Part shown: positions 40,430 through 51,357 of the stretch, one piece after another | Layout: each line of letters starts with the position of its first letter | Numbering within the stretch: position 1 is the stretch's first letter | NCBI GenBank assembly: GCA_964020085.1 | Contig: OZ026600.1 | Location: forward strand, 10,618,448-10,682,447 | Direction: 5' to 3' | Source: Micromussa lordhowensis | Taxonomy: Eukaryota > Cnidaria > Anthozoa > Scleractinia > Lobophylliidae | DNA: 64,000 nucleotides | Translations under genes and position numbers: made by a program | Notes under the pieces: generated by a model | Databases searched by the model: none | Told to the model about the DNA's origin: nothing | The model's input: only the letters and a program-made list of their open reading frames with translations

Positions 40430-41690
40430 GGATTATTCTTGTTTCTCTTTTTTGCTGCATGGTTAATTTTTGGCAGAATAACCAGTAACATGTTCTTTCT
40501 AGAGAGAAGAACTTGTTAGCCATTTATAGCAAAGATATCAGTGACGTCACATATTGTTATTAATATGCCAAACAGAGAACTATTGGCTGGTGAAACAAAT
40601 AATTCTTTTCTTTAACGTTTTGAACATTTAAATAAACAAAAAAATGTCTGTAAACAAATATCTTTCCTATGCAGCCACGTCTAGTATACAGGTATTCTAA
40701 ATCAAGGTTTACGTCTACTTCAGAGCGAACAAAGTATACTATTAAACAAATTGTCTTTCTTCTGATAACCCTCTTTCACCTTCACCGATCTCTTTAGTGA
40801 CTAGGTGTCATACAAGGCCTCGCCCCTCTTCATTGCTGTAACTTGCGTTCAAAAAAATTTTATTCTGTTCCGCAACATATGGCTCTATAACTTACATGCA
40901 GTATTCGCTACCTGTTAGGTAAACTAGTAATAATAGATAAATTATCCAATATCCAACAATCAGTGTGCACGTGCAAAGGACAACAAACATGCACACACAC
41001 TCGAGGCAGGAGAGAATGTTTTGCAAATCCACGAAAATGCAAGCAACAGCAGTGAAATGCAGCAAGAGAACTAGGAACTTTAGAAAAAAAAACATTCAAG
41101 CACTGGCAAAACAAATATCTACTGTCCATGATGGATACTTCACTGAGACTAAAGTTTGCCTTTCACTCAAGTTTACCGAATTGAAGAGACTAGCTCACCA
41201 TTTAGTCGACAGTTTATCATGGGAACATAATTTTCAAAGGAATGAAGCACGGCTTTTTTTGCACACGTATCCGTTTTCACTAGTTTATAGCCATAGCATA
41301 CACAACTAGCAACACCAGTTTGTGAGTTTACACTGTACCTTGAAATACCAAGCACCACGTGGGCTGCTCTCTGCTTTTTTCCGACGAGCGTTGCAAGCGC
41401 TGTAAACAAGTGTAACAGGCTTCAACAGAAGCTAGTGAGCTGGCGAAACGCAGACATCAAAGCTTGACTCCTTCAAATTTACCGTAAACTAAATATTAGC
41501 AAAATGTTTGGCGAAAAGCACGATCTAAACAGAACTGTAGCTTCAAAAACTCCCGCGCAAGCTCCGCGGAAGCCACTGTTTAAATGAGAAAAACCGCTGG
41601 TATGCGCCGGCTGCTCGCGTACGCACCATTTTCCCGCCAATTTTCGACTACCCGAAATCCCCGAAATGCATGTAAGGCAGAAATAACAGA
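40430..41690. other. Host intergenic DNA, no gene seen
   Basis: Only short ORFs without recognisable features. Confidence 0.4.
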
Positions 41691-42000
41691 ATGGCGTTTT
41701 TCGCGAGAAATCCTCTTGGGATAACAATAGTCTTTTTTCTTTTTGCGCTTTATAACTTAGGTGAAAGCGTCGAAAAATCGAAATATGGTTGCTCAGTGAG
41801 TAAAAAGAAGTCGCAACCAAGCCCATTTCAGAAGGCCAAAGCCTACACGGACGACTTCGAGTCTTGTCTTGATATTCGAATAGCGATCAACGATGACAAG
41901 CTTATTTGTGAAGGATGCTGAAGAGCTGTCCAAGAACACAGACGGACTGGAAAGTCGTTTCATCATGTTAGTGCTGTCTCCAGTTATTTTTGAACTTCGT
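41691..42000 (+). pseudogene. Cys-rich zinc-finger fragment resembling SINHCAF/FAM60A N terminus
   Basis: The ORF begins MAFFARNPLGITIVFFLFAL and then reads KYGCSVSKKKSQPSPFQKAK, YTDDFESCLDI and LICEGC before a TGA. The same frame continues RAVQEHRRTGKSFHHVSAVS. The spacing C-(x)-KS...F...K.Y..DF.SC...IC..C...V recalls the treble-clef-like domain of SINHCAF/FAM60A. The second Cys of the first pair is Ser and a stop follows the last Cys, so it looks like a decayed copy. Recognition is tentative. Confidence 0.3.
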
Positions 42001-42219
42001 CTTTCCTAATCTGCAAACGCTTTTCTATGATATGGCTTCACCTGCTAGTGCAGTGATGCTATTAGCAGCCTTACATGTTATTGAGAAATAAATTTAACAG
42101 ATTTATCTTATTTGTTTAAAAGTTTGTTGACATGAATCTCAACCAGCGTGGAAGAACAGTGAAAAAGAAAACACAAATGTCAAATAGAGGAATATCAGAC
42201 GTGGTAGAACTAGGGAGAT

Positions 42220-42590
42220 GGTACATATGAATGTTGTGCCGCGTAGCACTGTGGACACAAATGGTGAAACAGAGAATTAACTCTGAAGTGTAAATTTAAG
42301 TGCTAATTGGACCCATGAATAACCCAATGGGCGTTAGCCCTAGTAAAGAGAATCAGGGAAGCACAGGAGGTAAAGAAAAACTATTTTGACCTCGGTGGGA
42401 ATCGAATCCACGACCTCCGGATTAGATCTACCGTTACTCTGCCGACTGAGCTACGAAATCGGACAGAGAAAGTCGGGGACGATTTAGGTGGTGAATCGCG
42501 GCGAAGAGAAAGTAAAGGTACATATGAATTTTGTGCCGCGTAGTACTGTGCACACAAATGGTGAAACAGAGAATCAACTCTGAAGTCATC
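42220..42590 (-). mobile_element. tRNA-derived SINE-like unit flanked by a ~70-bp direct repeat
   Basis: On the minus strand 42391-42470 reads TAGCTCAGTCGGCAGAGTA (A box) and GGTCGTGGATTCGATTCCC (B box), but the acceptor arms do not pair, so it is not a tRNA gene. The sequence from GGTACATATGAA to AACTCTGAAG occurs on both sides (42220-42288 and 42518-42586) with a few differences, suggesting a duplicated or tandem element body. Confidence 0.6.
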
Positions 42591-43124
42591 CTCGGAGACC
42601 CAGGGGCAGTTAGTTGGGGCGGGAAAAAGTCTAAACGGTAAACGGACGACAAAAAAATTCGGGCGAAGAAAAGTCAAGAACGACGAGAAGAGCCCCTTGG
42701 GACAAGGTCTTAACGGACCAGTTCCAAACGGCCGGGGTTGTTCTGGCTTCTGATTGGTGCCACAAAACTTTTGTTTTTTGTTCCCAATCACAGAGCCCAA
42801 TTTTTTTTCTCGCCCGTTTAGACTTTTTCCCGCCCCCACTAACTGAATACGAGCGAATTCTGAATACGAGCGATCTGAATACGAGCGAATTCTGGCCCGA
42901 ATACAACATATTTTACTTTTGGAGTAGTGAAAAACCTTGTGCCTTAAAGAAAGATCACTAACCTGCGAAGAGAACGCTGAAATCCCGAAATTTCAGAAAT
43001 GTGACAGGTTAATTTCTACTATAAGTAATCGTCGTATATGAGTGATATTTAAAAATTTCTTCAGAATGGCTCCGGCCTTTAGACGGGTGCAGTTTGAAAG
43101 CATTTTCGAATATCACAAGTAGTG

Positions 43125-43935
43125 TAAATTAGTTAAAGTGCCCTGCAAAGCTTCTGCAAAAAAAGAATTCGATAAAACGCAATTTTTTTTATGAATTTTT
43201 AAAAACCTGCAAATCATACTTTCTTGCGGTCGACCCGCGCCGCTGATCACAAGATCCACATGCTCAGAGTTGTGACATTTAGTTTCGTAGTATCAAGCCT
43301 GAAGTCACGTGTTCCTGAACTGCTACGTCACAACACATCCCAACCAAGGCAAGACTGGTGCGAATGGTAGACCAAAATGGTGGCAAATTTGAATGATTTC
43401 AAAAATTATAAAAAAATTGCGTTTTATCCAAATCGAAAAAATGTTTCGCAGAAGTTTGTTGGGTGATAAATAAAATCAGATGAAAAAATAAAAATTTTGA
43501 CTTAAAGGCGGGGGTAAACATGAATAGGTGTGAAATTTGAAGTGATATAAAAAAGGAAATTGTTAAGATTAAGATGGGTTGGAAACACTACCAGACAGTT
43601 GACCCCCGCAAAAGAGAGCCCCAGGTTGCTAGGGGACTGTTTGGTATCCGTCTACTAACTCTTCACTTCAAATTTCAATTTTCCAAATCCATCAAATCTT
43701 CAACATTTCATATTTTCCTCAATTTAACCTATCCTTTGAGAAAAAATATCTCTTTCCCAAAATGCCCAAAAATCACCCAAAAATTTACACAAAACCGCCA
43801 AACAGTGGTTAATGAGATAAGCATAGTGATTTAGTGTCGCTTGAAACGTGACTGAGATATTGGCAGAAAGGCCGTGTTAAGCAACCTCAAAACAGCATTC
43901 ACGTTTACCCCCGCCTTAAGGGCACTTTGAACGCT
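43125..43935. mobile_element. Two nested MITEs
   Basis: The outer element has arms around AAAACGCAATTTTTTTTATG (about 43175) and its reverse complement near 43410-43430, plus GCAAAGCTTCTGC and GCAGAAG. Its ends read AGTTAAAGTGCCC and GGGCACTTTGAAC. A second element (about 43499-43918), with 24-bp ends CTTAAAGGCGGGGGTAAAC and GTTTACCCCCGCCTTAAG, is inserted just before the outer right end. Confidence 0.6.
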
Positions 43936-44680
43936 CGAGCTTTCATACGATTACCCATTTACAATCTGACTCAGAAAATTACGAACGAGCGCTGCATTCA
44001 TTTGCACTGCAGTACAAATTAAAAATTAACGATAACTTAGTCTCTCACAGTCAAGTATATTTTTATATTGTTGCTAGTGACAGTCTTAAAATAAAACGGG
44101 TGATCAATGCGAGGAAAATGTTGTGGTCAAAACATGTATTAATAGGTGATAAGCTTCTGGCAGCAGTTAATGTTGAACTTGAAAAAGTCACTTGCCCATT
44201 GGCAGAGCACGTTTTCATTTCAGTCCTGAGCCATCTCCTTCAGACACACGCAAGGATAGCGGTTTGGCGGCATTAGCGAGAGCGTGTTTGAGGTCTTCCG
44301 CCGCAAGTTACACCGAGTCAAGTTCTTCCAAATAGACCATATTCGTATTCTCGGTATTGGACTGGAACTAGCTTGCAACTGAGGCTAATGCGTAGAGTAT
44401 TTTCAAATGCAAATGGCATCAATCTGTTGTCAATGATATTCCCCTGCATGAGCCTCCATTACAATTCGCAAGCCAGTCCCACCAATACTGGGAATACAAA
44501 TATGGTCTATTGCCTTCCATCCACTGCAGAAAGAAACGTGTTTTAGGAACTAACCATGTCGAGCGAACAATAGCTGACCTTGGTCCATAGTTGATCACTA
44601 AACTTTCTGTATGCTGACGACATACCTGAACAGAGCACACCTTGTTGCAGTCCTGAGCCATTTCTTTTAAACCCACTGCC
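43936..44680. other. Host repeat-like DNA, no gene seen
   Basis: A phrase CAGTCCTGAGCCATCTCCTT near 44222 recurs as CAGTCCTGAGCCATTTCTTT near 44650, so this is probably a duplicated element. No coding region is supported. Confidence 0.35.
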
Positions 44681-44689
44681 CATTATCTT

Positions 44690-44822
44690 ACTTGTTATAG
44701 AATTAACTTTTTATTATAGTTATTTATTAATGTAGTTAGCTCGAAGATATTAGCACTTGAGTGCTACACTGTAAATTCGAGATTAAATAAAGTTTATTGA
44801 TTGATTGATTGATTGATTGAGC
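44690..44822 (+). mobile_element. LINE 3' tail with AATAAA and (TTGA)n
   Basis: AATAAAGTTTA is followed directly by a run of six or seven TTGA units. Short tandem tails of this kind mark the 3' ends of several non-LTR families. Confidence 0.5.
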
Positions 44823-46320
44823 CTCAGTTCACTGGAGAAAAATAATAATTAATAATAATAATGTTTTAGCGGCTTGCCAAGCCTTTTTATTGACCTGTCA
44901 GGGGCTTGTCTTGAAGTTTGGACTCTGCCTAAATAACGTGCTAAAAGCTAGAACCACGTGTGACTGTACTCTTACTCGCATTTAAAGAGCACCTACTAGA
45001 TGCAGTCCACTACTTGCGCAGTAGAAACATTTCGAACCTCCAAGATGTAAGCGATTTCGTAGAACCAACCAAACATACGCACAAAATTAAACAAAGGCTA
45101 CACTTCAATGCAATAGCAAATTGCAGTGTAAACCTTTACGTTCCTTGGTATTTCAGTATATGTTTCGTAAACGAAAGAAACTTAGAAAAAGGAAGCAAAT
45201 ACGCAAGAGATGCTTATAAAAACAGACTGAGGAGAAAGTGAAAATAAAAGTCAAGTTTGCTCATTTTCTTTGTTTGTTTTTTTCTTTATTCTCACAAAGT
45301 AAATTCGCCACCAAATTCCAAGTTGAATTTTATTTTTCATTTTAAGCGTGCGACATTTGTTGTGAAAAAAGTGATATGTTAAAACAAAAGATGACATCAA
45401 ACTAAGTCCTGTATGCTACGATTAAAATATGTATGGAACGCTTTTGGAGGTCAGCCATAAAATCCTAACACGCTCAAAATCTTGGTGTTAAACTGTGTTA
45501 ATGATAGCGATATCGTGATGCAAAAAAAAAACGTTTTTGCGCTTGCTAGGCTCGTTCATAAACCGGAAGGTTTGTTTCAAAATTTTAAAAGCTGATTTAA
45601 ATTGAAACATTCGGATTTCTAACCATTACTGTACAGTAGTTAGTTACGCGTGAGTTGGCCTGGGGGGTGCGGGGGGGGGGGGGGCGGTTAGCCGTTTAGT
45701 TTCGTGTTTGACCACATTTCCAAACACCAAGAAGAGAGTTGTTTGGAAATGGGGTCAAACACGGTCTTTCGTGTTTGATATATCTTCTCAATCGAAACTT
45801 AAACCAAGGAGAAAACGGAGAGATAAAATCGTAAAAAGATCAGATATCCAAACGCGGTCATGGTCGTGATTTCCCGTGTTTAAACTTGATGAATTATTAA
45901 TGAGTTTGAGAAATTGTTATACTGTTCCATTGTTACTTGATAGTAACATTCCAGTTTCCTGCTTTTCTAGCAATATATCAAACTTTGCAGGAGCATTTGC
46001 GAGCATGCGAGCAGTACGTTTATTTTTGCGAGTACAGATGGCGAGCACCGAGCACTTCGTAAAGGGAACACTTATTAAAGGGAAACGTTTTGTGCTAAGT
46101 AATTTGATTGAAACCTCCAAGTTACAGGCAACATGTTAGGATTGTATCGCGGCTCAGCAAATCTCAGCCGCTTACAGCCAGTATGCTTTGTTTGAGGCGT
46201 CGCGTAGCTTCACGTGAGTCATTGGAAGTGTATAAATAAAAAGTTATTGGAAGTGTATTACCTTACAGCATTTCTTTCCTTGCAAGTTTTCGAGTCAACA
46301 AGACAACCGATTGTAAGATA
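44823..46320. other. Host intergenic DNA, no gene seen
   Basis: Holds an AAT microsatellite near 44845, a G-rich run near 45670 and several unsupported ORFs up to 93 codons. Confidence 0.4.
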
Positions 46321-46346
46321 ATGGTTTGACACTGACTAGTTTTTTT

Positions 46347-46391
46347 GACGTTCATTCAAGACGTTTCGGCTGGTGCTTAAGCCTTCATCAG
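46347..46391 (-). ncRNA. Hammerhead-like ribozyme core, antisense to the PLE ORF
   Basis: On the minus strand CTGATGA is followed by helix II GGCT-TAAGCACC-AGCC, the invariant GAAA, and helix III ACGT-CTTGAATGA-ACGT with the cleavage-site C. Helix I is weak: the flanks are CCAA and poly-A, which do not pair well, perhaps because the 3' strand was replaced by an A-tract. All core bases are intact. Confidence 0.6.
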
Positions 46392-46559
46392 TTGGAAAAA
46401 ATAACGTTAGCACGCGTGATTCAAAAACAGCACGTCGAGCGCGCGCTGAGGAAAAATTCCGCGTGAAGTTTCTTGAAAAACGTAGAAATACAGAAATACA
46501 GGCCTTAAGTTCTTGAGACTGCGAATAACAGAATGTCATCAGAGCATACGCAAGTTACA

Positions 46560-47172
46560 GGCGAAGATATAAGAGCTCACGCAAAATCTTGAAAACCACC
46601 TTTCTCGTGAGAATATGCTCGCTCTCCAAAATGCTGTGAGGCAAACAGCTGAAACAATTTCAGAACGGTTAGCAGAAACACACACGAGGAAAATCAGCAA
46701 GCTAATAGGCAAAACAACGCAACGATCAACCATGGTTGACCAGGAGAAATGGGTTGTCAACATATCCAAACGGGATTTGACTCCTGTTGAGATTACCGCC
46801 CTTAGGAAAGGACTGAATTTCTCTATCACTCCAAACAAAGTTCCTGTTTCAAAAATACTCTCCTCCATTGAAACGGGTATTCACAATCTGAGTCAATCAG
46901 CCAAAGACACGATACATGTTTCAGTCGCTAGCACCTTGAAAACTTGCAACTTGCCCGCAACGGTTAACATAACAAGAGGAGAGGAAAGGGTATTGCATGA
47001 CCTGAGATAACAATTGTTTCTGCCGACAAAGGGAGATCCGTAGTGGTAATAGATAAAGATGAATACCAAGAAAAAGTATCTGTTTTATTAAACGATACAA
47101 ACACTTATTTGAAAATCACAGACAAAAGATCAAATCCAACATCAAGCGTCGAAAAAGATCTAAACAAACTTT
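46560..47172 (+). pseudogene. PLE polyprotein, N-terminal part
   Basis: The ORF at 46615-47010 includes EKWVVNISKRDLTPVEITAL and LNFSITPNKVPVSKIL, typical of the region before the PLE RT. After a frame change near 47008 the reading continues ITIVSADKGRSVVVIDKDEY and LNDTNTYLKITDKRSNP up to the insertion point near 47172. It is joined to the RT core only if the inserted DNA is ignored. Confidence 0.75.
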
Positions 47173-47708
47173 TACTTAAGGCCATTTTCCTGTTTTGCAT
47201 TGCGCATCCTTACTGCGCATAATTTATGGCGTCATTAGCACATGCTCGTGCACGCGCACATTGAAAACATGGAGGATTTGTCTTGATATTGGGCGCTGTC
47301 AGTTGAAAAACCAACGAGCATGGGCACCCCACCTTTTTTTCTAGTCATTGTAATCAACTGATCATAAGCTTTGCATGAGAAAAGACTCATCTAACTTCTA
47401 TTGCTGAAAACTGAATAAATAAGGAAAATAGCGAATAAACTGTGGTCTTTTCTATTTGCCGTTTGGTAACCATGTCAAGGAATTTGGTTCAAATTTTAAT
47501 CAAGGATTCAGCTTTCTGTCTAATTCAAACCTAAAATGTTTATTTTTGTCCGACACAATGTATTGACTGTAGTTTAATGCATGTTCTCAAAAGTCTCGGT
47601 CACAAAAATTTACAATTATTACTAGGAATGCGTTCTTCTAATAAGCACTAAATAATCCTAAAATGGGGCATTTTCAATGCCTCGGTGATCCTTAATGAGC
47701 ATGGGCAC

Positions 47709-47850
47709 TGTTACGATCAACGTAAGGACACTGAGCATCAACACAACTCAACAACTTTAATGGCCGCCAGCGAAGGACCACCAGGTCTGATTACATAACA
47801 ATAAATCACGTGATACAGAAATGCATGTTAATTTATGCAGTATCGCAACA
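47709..47850 (-). repeat. 3' LTR of the Gypsy element
   Basis: 142 bp, with TG...CA ends as read on either strand. It differs from the other LTR near 47732, 47829 and 47844. The polypurine tract AAAGGGGAAGA (47851-47861, minus strand) abuts it. Confidence 0.92.
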
Positions 47851-47959
47851 TCTTCCCCTTTATAAAAAAGTGTCTTAACTGAGCCTTGTAAATTGCAACT
47901 GAGTTTCCTAGCAAATAAAAAACAACGTTCAAAATAAAGTTTCTAACAAAGTATACAGT

Positions 47960-48543
47960 CTAAGTCGCAAAGTCCTGAAAACGGGCTGGTGTTTTGACAG
48001 TACGACCACTCCTTGTAACAGTTGGAGGGGATGCAGCTTCCACATGTTCAGCAACAGGTTCCACAACAGGTGGGGGGTCTGTTTGTAGTACTGATTGTAG
48101 AGGCTCAGCTACTGGTTTCGCAACAGGGTGGAAATCTGACTGCGGCACTGAACGCACCTGTCGGCGATTTCGACGGTAGGTTCGACCACCCGATACACCA
48201 CATATGAAAGGGGGCCAATCATTTTCTTGCAAACAGCTTCTGACCAGGTAGATTCTTTTGGCCTCTTCATCCTGACAGTCTGTCCAGGTTGCAACTCAGG
48301 TAATGCTGTACCTTTCAGGTTGTAGTAGAAAGCCTGCTTTTGCTTAGAGTTAATCAGTTTATCTTGCACATCCTGTTGGGGAAGTGACTTAGGCTCTAGT
48401 TGTTTACTTGACAGCGGTAACAAATTGCGTGTTCTCCTGCTGAACAGCCTTTGCGCTGGGGATGAACCAATATCCGTAGGCGTGTTACGATAGTCTAGGA
48501 GGGCAAGATAAGGGTCAAACTTTCCATGCACGGCCTTCCTCAT
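47960..48543 (-). pseudogene. Gypsy integrase C-terminal region
   Basis: The piece at 48109-48543 reads FDPYLALLDYRNTPTDIGSS then SPAQRLFSRRTRNLLP and LQPGQTVRMKRP, the standard Gypsy integrase tail. It follows an in-frame TAG at the end of the main pol ORF. A second frame (47960-48232) carries the last residues, so one frameshift lies near 48110-48230. Confidence 0.85.
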
Positions 48544-48546
48544 GAT

Positions 48547-50580
48547 CTATTCACAGATTTTTACCGCACTTTCAACCTTTCCGTTACTTTGGGGGTTCCG
48601 TGGAGAGGAAGTGATGTGTTGAAAGTGCCAGTCACTTGCAAACTTTGCAAACTCTGCAGAAGCATATTGTGGTCCATTGTCAGAAATGACAATTTCTGGA
48701 ATTCCATGCCGGCTAAACTGCATTTTCAACTTCTCAATAACAGTTCTGGAATCTGTCATGTTAAGCTTATCCACCTCGAAGAAAGAAGAATAATAATCAA
48801 CAGTAATCAGGTACTGCCGCTGATCAAACAAGAACAGATCTGTGCCAACCTTTTGCCAAGGCCTTGATGGAATTTCATGGGGCATTAGTGGTTCTCGAGG
48901 CTGTGCTGGCTTGTACAAATTGCAGATATCACACTTGAGAATGAAATCTTTTAACTCGGCATTCAAGCGCGGCCAGTAAAAAACTTCTCTGGCTCGTCTA
49001 AGGCAGCCCTCAATACCAAGATGGGACGAATGGATCTTTTCCATCATTTCCTTTCGTAACTTGGCAGGTACAATGAGGCGCTCGCCCTTGAACAGCAAAC
49101 CATTGTGGGCTGTGATTTCATCTCGAACTTGGAAGTATGGCTTAACCTCAGCTGGAACTTCATCCAGGGTTTTAGGCCAACCTTCTAGGACAGCGGACAC
49201 GAGGATCTGAAGGATGTCATCCGAGGCGGTGCCCTCTTTGAATTCCTTCAGTCGTGCTTCTGAAATAGGGAGATCCTCCACAAGTACTATCTCCTCTAGC
49301 TCATTGCAAAACTCGGTCAGTGTGGGAGGTTCGTCGAGATAGGCTCGAGACAGGGGATCAGACATTACCATCAAGCTTCCTTTTTGGTACTTGACATCAA
49401 GGTTGTAACGCTGTAAGCGCAGCAACATCCTCTGAAGACGCTTAGGAGCAGAACCAAGGTCCTTCTTAAAGATGGCTTCAAGGGGTTGATGATCTGTTTT
49501 AACATGCACCACATCTCGACCATACAGGTACATATAAAACCTTTCACATGCAAAAACAACGGAGAGAAGTTCCTTCTCAATCTGAGCGTAACGACTTTCT
49601 GCTGGAGTTAGAGCTCTTGAGCCAAATGCAACTGGCTGACCCTCTTGAAGTAAGGAGGCACCAAGTCCACTGAGAGACGCGTCACTTTCAATTATGACTT
49701 CCTTATTAACATCATAAAACTTCAACACTGGAGCTTCACAAACGAGACTCTTGATACTTTGGACAGCTTCATCATGAACAGGCAGCCAACACCACTCAGC
49801 ATCCTTAAGCTCCAGTCGCCTTAATGGTTCGCAGACACTGGACAGGTTTGGTAAGAACTTTGCTAGGTAAGTAACCATGCCAAGAAATCTTTTCAAGGAT
49901 TTGGCATCTGTCGGGACAGGCATGTCACGTATGGCACGAACTTTGTTTGGGTCAGTCACAACACCATCCGCTGTGAGTAAATGGCCCATGAATGGTACAC
50001 ATGATAGGCGAAGCTTAATCTTCTGAAGATTAAGTGTTAGATTCAACTCACGGCATCTTTGTAGAAAGGCGGTTAAATTCTGATCATGATTCTTCACTGC
50101 TTCATCTACTGTTTCTCCAAATCCACAAACTAGGAAATCATCGGCAATTACTTCAACTCCTTGGAGACCCTCAATGGCTTCATGCATCTTCCGTTGCCAT
50201 ATCTCAGGCGCAGAACTAATGCCGAATGGCATCCTCAGCCATCGAAAACGGCCAAAGGGGGTGTTAAATGTGGTAAGGTAACTGGAGTTCTCAGTCAGTT
50301 TAACTTGCCAAAAACCACTCTTGACATCCAAAACACTGAAAACCTTGGCATTGGTGAGACGAGAGGTGACATCTTCCACTGTCGGTAAGGGGTAGTGAGA
50401 GCGCTTAATTGCAGTGTTCAAATCTTTAGGATCCAAACAGATGCGAACTGATCCATCCTTCTTGGGCACTGCTAGGACACTGGATACCCAATCAGTTGGC
50501 TCAGTAACAGGCGTAACTATCTTGTCAGCAACCATCCTGTCAAGCTCTACCTTCATTGCTTCCTTCTTAGGAACAGGCAC
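48547..50580 (-). CDS. Gypsy pol: reverse transcriptase, RNase H and integrase core
   Basis: The 677-aa ORF has RT motifs SVRICLDPKDLN, YPLPTVEDV, FSVLDVKSGFWQ, FGRFRWLRMPFG and the catalytic VIADDFLV. RNase H follows (IIESDASLSGLGASL, ... KTDHQPLEAIF), then the integrase zinc-binding H-H-C-C region (HSSHLGIEGCLRRAREVFYW ... CDIC) and the core with TDLF, SDNGPQYAS and SNGKVESAVK. In the same frame upstream, a TAA separates it from the protease ORF, and a TAG ends it within integrase, so the full polyprotein is not made without readthrough. Confidence 0.92.
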   Translation of the reverse strand: MPVPKKEAMKVELDRMVADKIVTPVTEPTDWVSSVLAVPKKDGSVRICLDPKDLNTAIKRSHYPLPTVEDVTSRLTNAKVFSVLDVKSGFWQVKLTENSSYLTTFNTPFGRFRWLRMPFGISSAPEIWQRKMHEAIEGLQGVEVIADDFLVCGFGETVDEAVKNHDQNLTAFLQRCRELNLTLNLQKIKLRLSCVPFMGHLLTADGVVTDPNKVRAIRDMPVPTDAKSLKRFLGMVTYLAKFLPNLSSVCEPLRRLELKDAEWCWLPVHDEAVQSIKSLVCEAPVLKFYDVNKEVIIESDASLSGLGASLLQEGQPVAFGSRALTPAESRYAQIEKELLSVVFACERFYMYLYGRDVVHVKTDHQPLEAIFKKDLGSAPKRLQRMLLRLQRYNLDVKYQKGSLMVMSDPLSRAYLDEPPTLTEFCNELEEIVLVEDLPISEARLKEFKEGTASDDILQILVSAVLEGWPKTLDEVPAEVKPYFQVRDEITAHNGLLFKGERLIVPAKLRKEMMEKIHSSHLGIEGCLRRAREVFYWPRLNAELKDFILKCDICNLYKPAQPREPLMPHEIPSRPWQKVGTDLFLFDQRQYLITVDYYSSFFEVDKLNMTDSRTVIEKLKMQFSRHGIPEIVISDNGPQYASAEFAKFASDWHFQHITSSPRNPQSNGKVESAVKICE

Positions 50581-50604
50581 TCTTCGTGGGGGATGAACTA
50601 CAGG

Positions 50605-51357
50605 TTACACATCCTTGTTGAGCTCAATGCTGTATTCTCCAGGTAAACAGCCAATACCTTGAAACACATCAGCAAAAGAGCTTAGTACAGGATCCTTTGT
50701 GACATTCTCAGAAACTGGTGACTCTTTCTTTGGAGCTGCAACTACATTATTGACAGAGGTATCAACACCAGGTACCATAATCTTCACAAGACCCATGCCT
50801 TGTGATGAATTCAAACCAAGCAAAGGAGTAACTTCTTGATCAACAATAACAAAGTTAAGTTCATGCTTGCTACCTTTATGTGCCACTTTCAGCCTTGCAA
50901 AACCAAGAGCCTTTCGCTTTGAGCGATCGTGCATAACTAGTGTGATGTCTTTAGGAACAATGTTAGCTTTACTGTAATCTTTTGTTGCCCTGATGTAATC
51001 CTGTAGTGGCAAGATATTTGCAGAAGAACCAGTGTCAATTTGAAAGGTTACTGATGCTGAACCATTTAAAGTAAGCGAAACAAGAGCTTGATCTTTACCA
51101 CCGACACTATGAACGTAAAAGACTTCTTCTTGTTCAACCATGTGAACTTTTGCATCTTCAGACTTGCTTCGGCATTTGACTGCAAAATGGCCTTCTTTAC
51201 CACACTTCTTGCATTTCTGACCTGAAGCTGGACACAATTCCCTTTCCAGTACATGTGTACCACCACAAAACAAACACTTTTTAATCTTGGGAGGGTCCTT
51301 GCTGGGAGGTTTGCGGCGCGGAACTTTCCCGCGCTTGGGTTTCGACCTTTGCCCCAC
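50605..51357 (-). CDS. Gypsy nucleocapsid zinc knuckle and aspartic protease
   Basis: A CCHC-like knuckle (CKKCGKEGHFAVKC) is preceded by another Cys/His segment (CLFCGGTHVLERELC). The retropepsin motif is FQIDTGSSANILP with the later LLGLN flap-partner region. The ORF ends at TAA just before the RT and overlaps gag in another frame. Confidence 0.88.
   Translation of the reverse strand: MGQRSKPKRGKVPRRKPPSKDPPKIKKCLFCGGTHVLERELCPASGQKCKKCGKEGHFAVKCRSKSEDAKVHMVEQEEVFYVHSVGGKDQALVSLTLNGSASVTFQIDTGSSANILPLQDYIRATKDYSKANIVPKDITLVMHDRSKRKALGFARLKVAHKGSKHELNFVIVDQEVTPLLGLNSSQGMGLVKIMVPGVDTSVNNVVAAPKKESPVSENVTKDPVLSSFADVFQGIGCLPGEYSIELNKDV

Noticed and set aside
42391..42470. Functional tRNA gene
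   Set aside because: A and B boxes are present but the acceptor arms do not pair and the unit sits in a repeated SINE-like body.
45660..45690. G-quadruplex regulatory element at the G-run
   Set aside because: It is a simple G homopolymer with no nearby gene; nothing supports a function.
20606..46320. Host protein-coding exons among the many short ORFs
   Set aside because: No ORF shows a recognisable domain with plausible splice context apart from transposon relics and one doubtful Cys-rich fragment.
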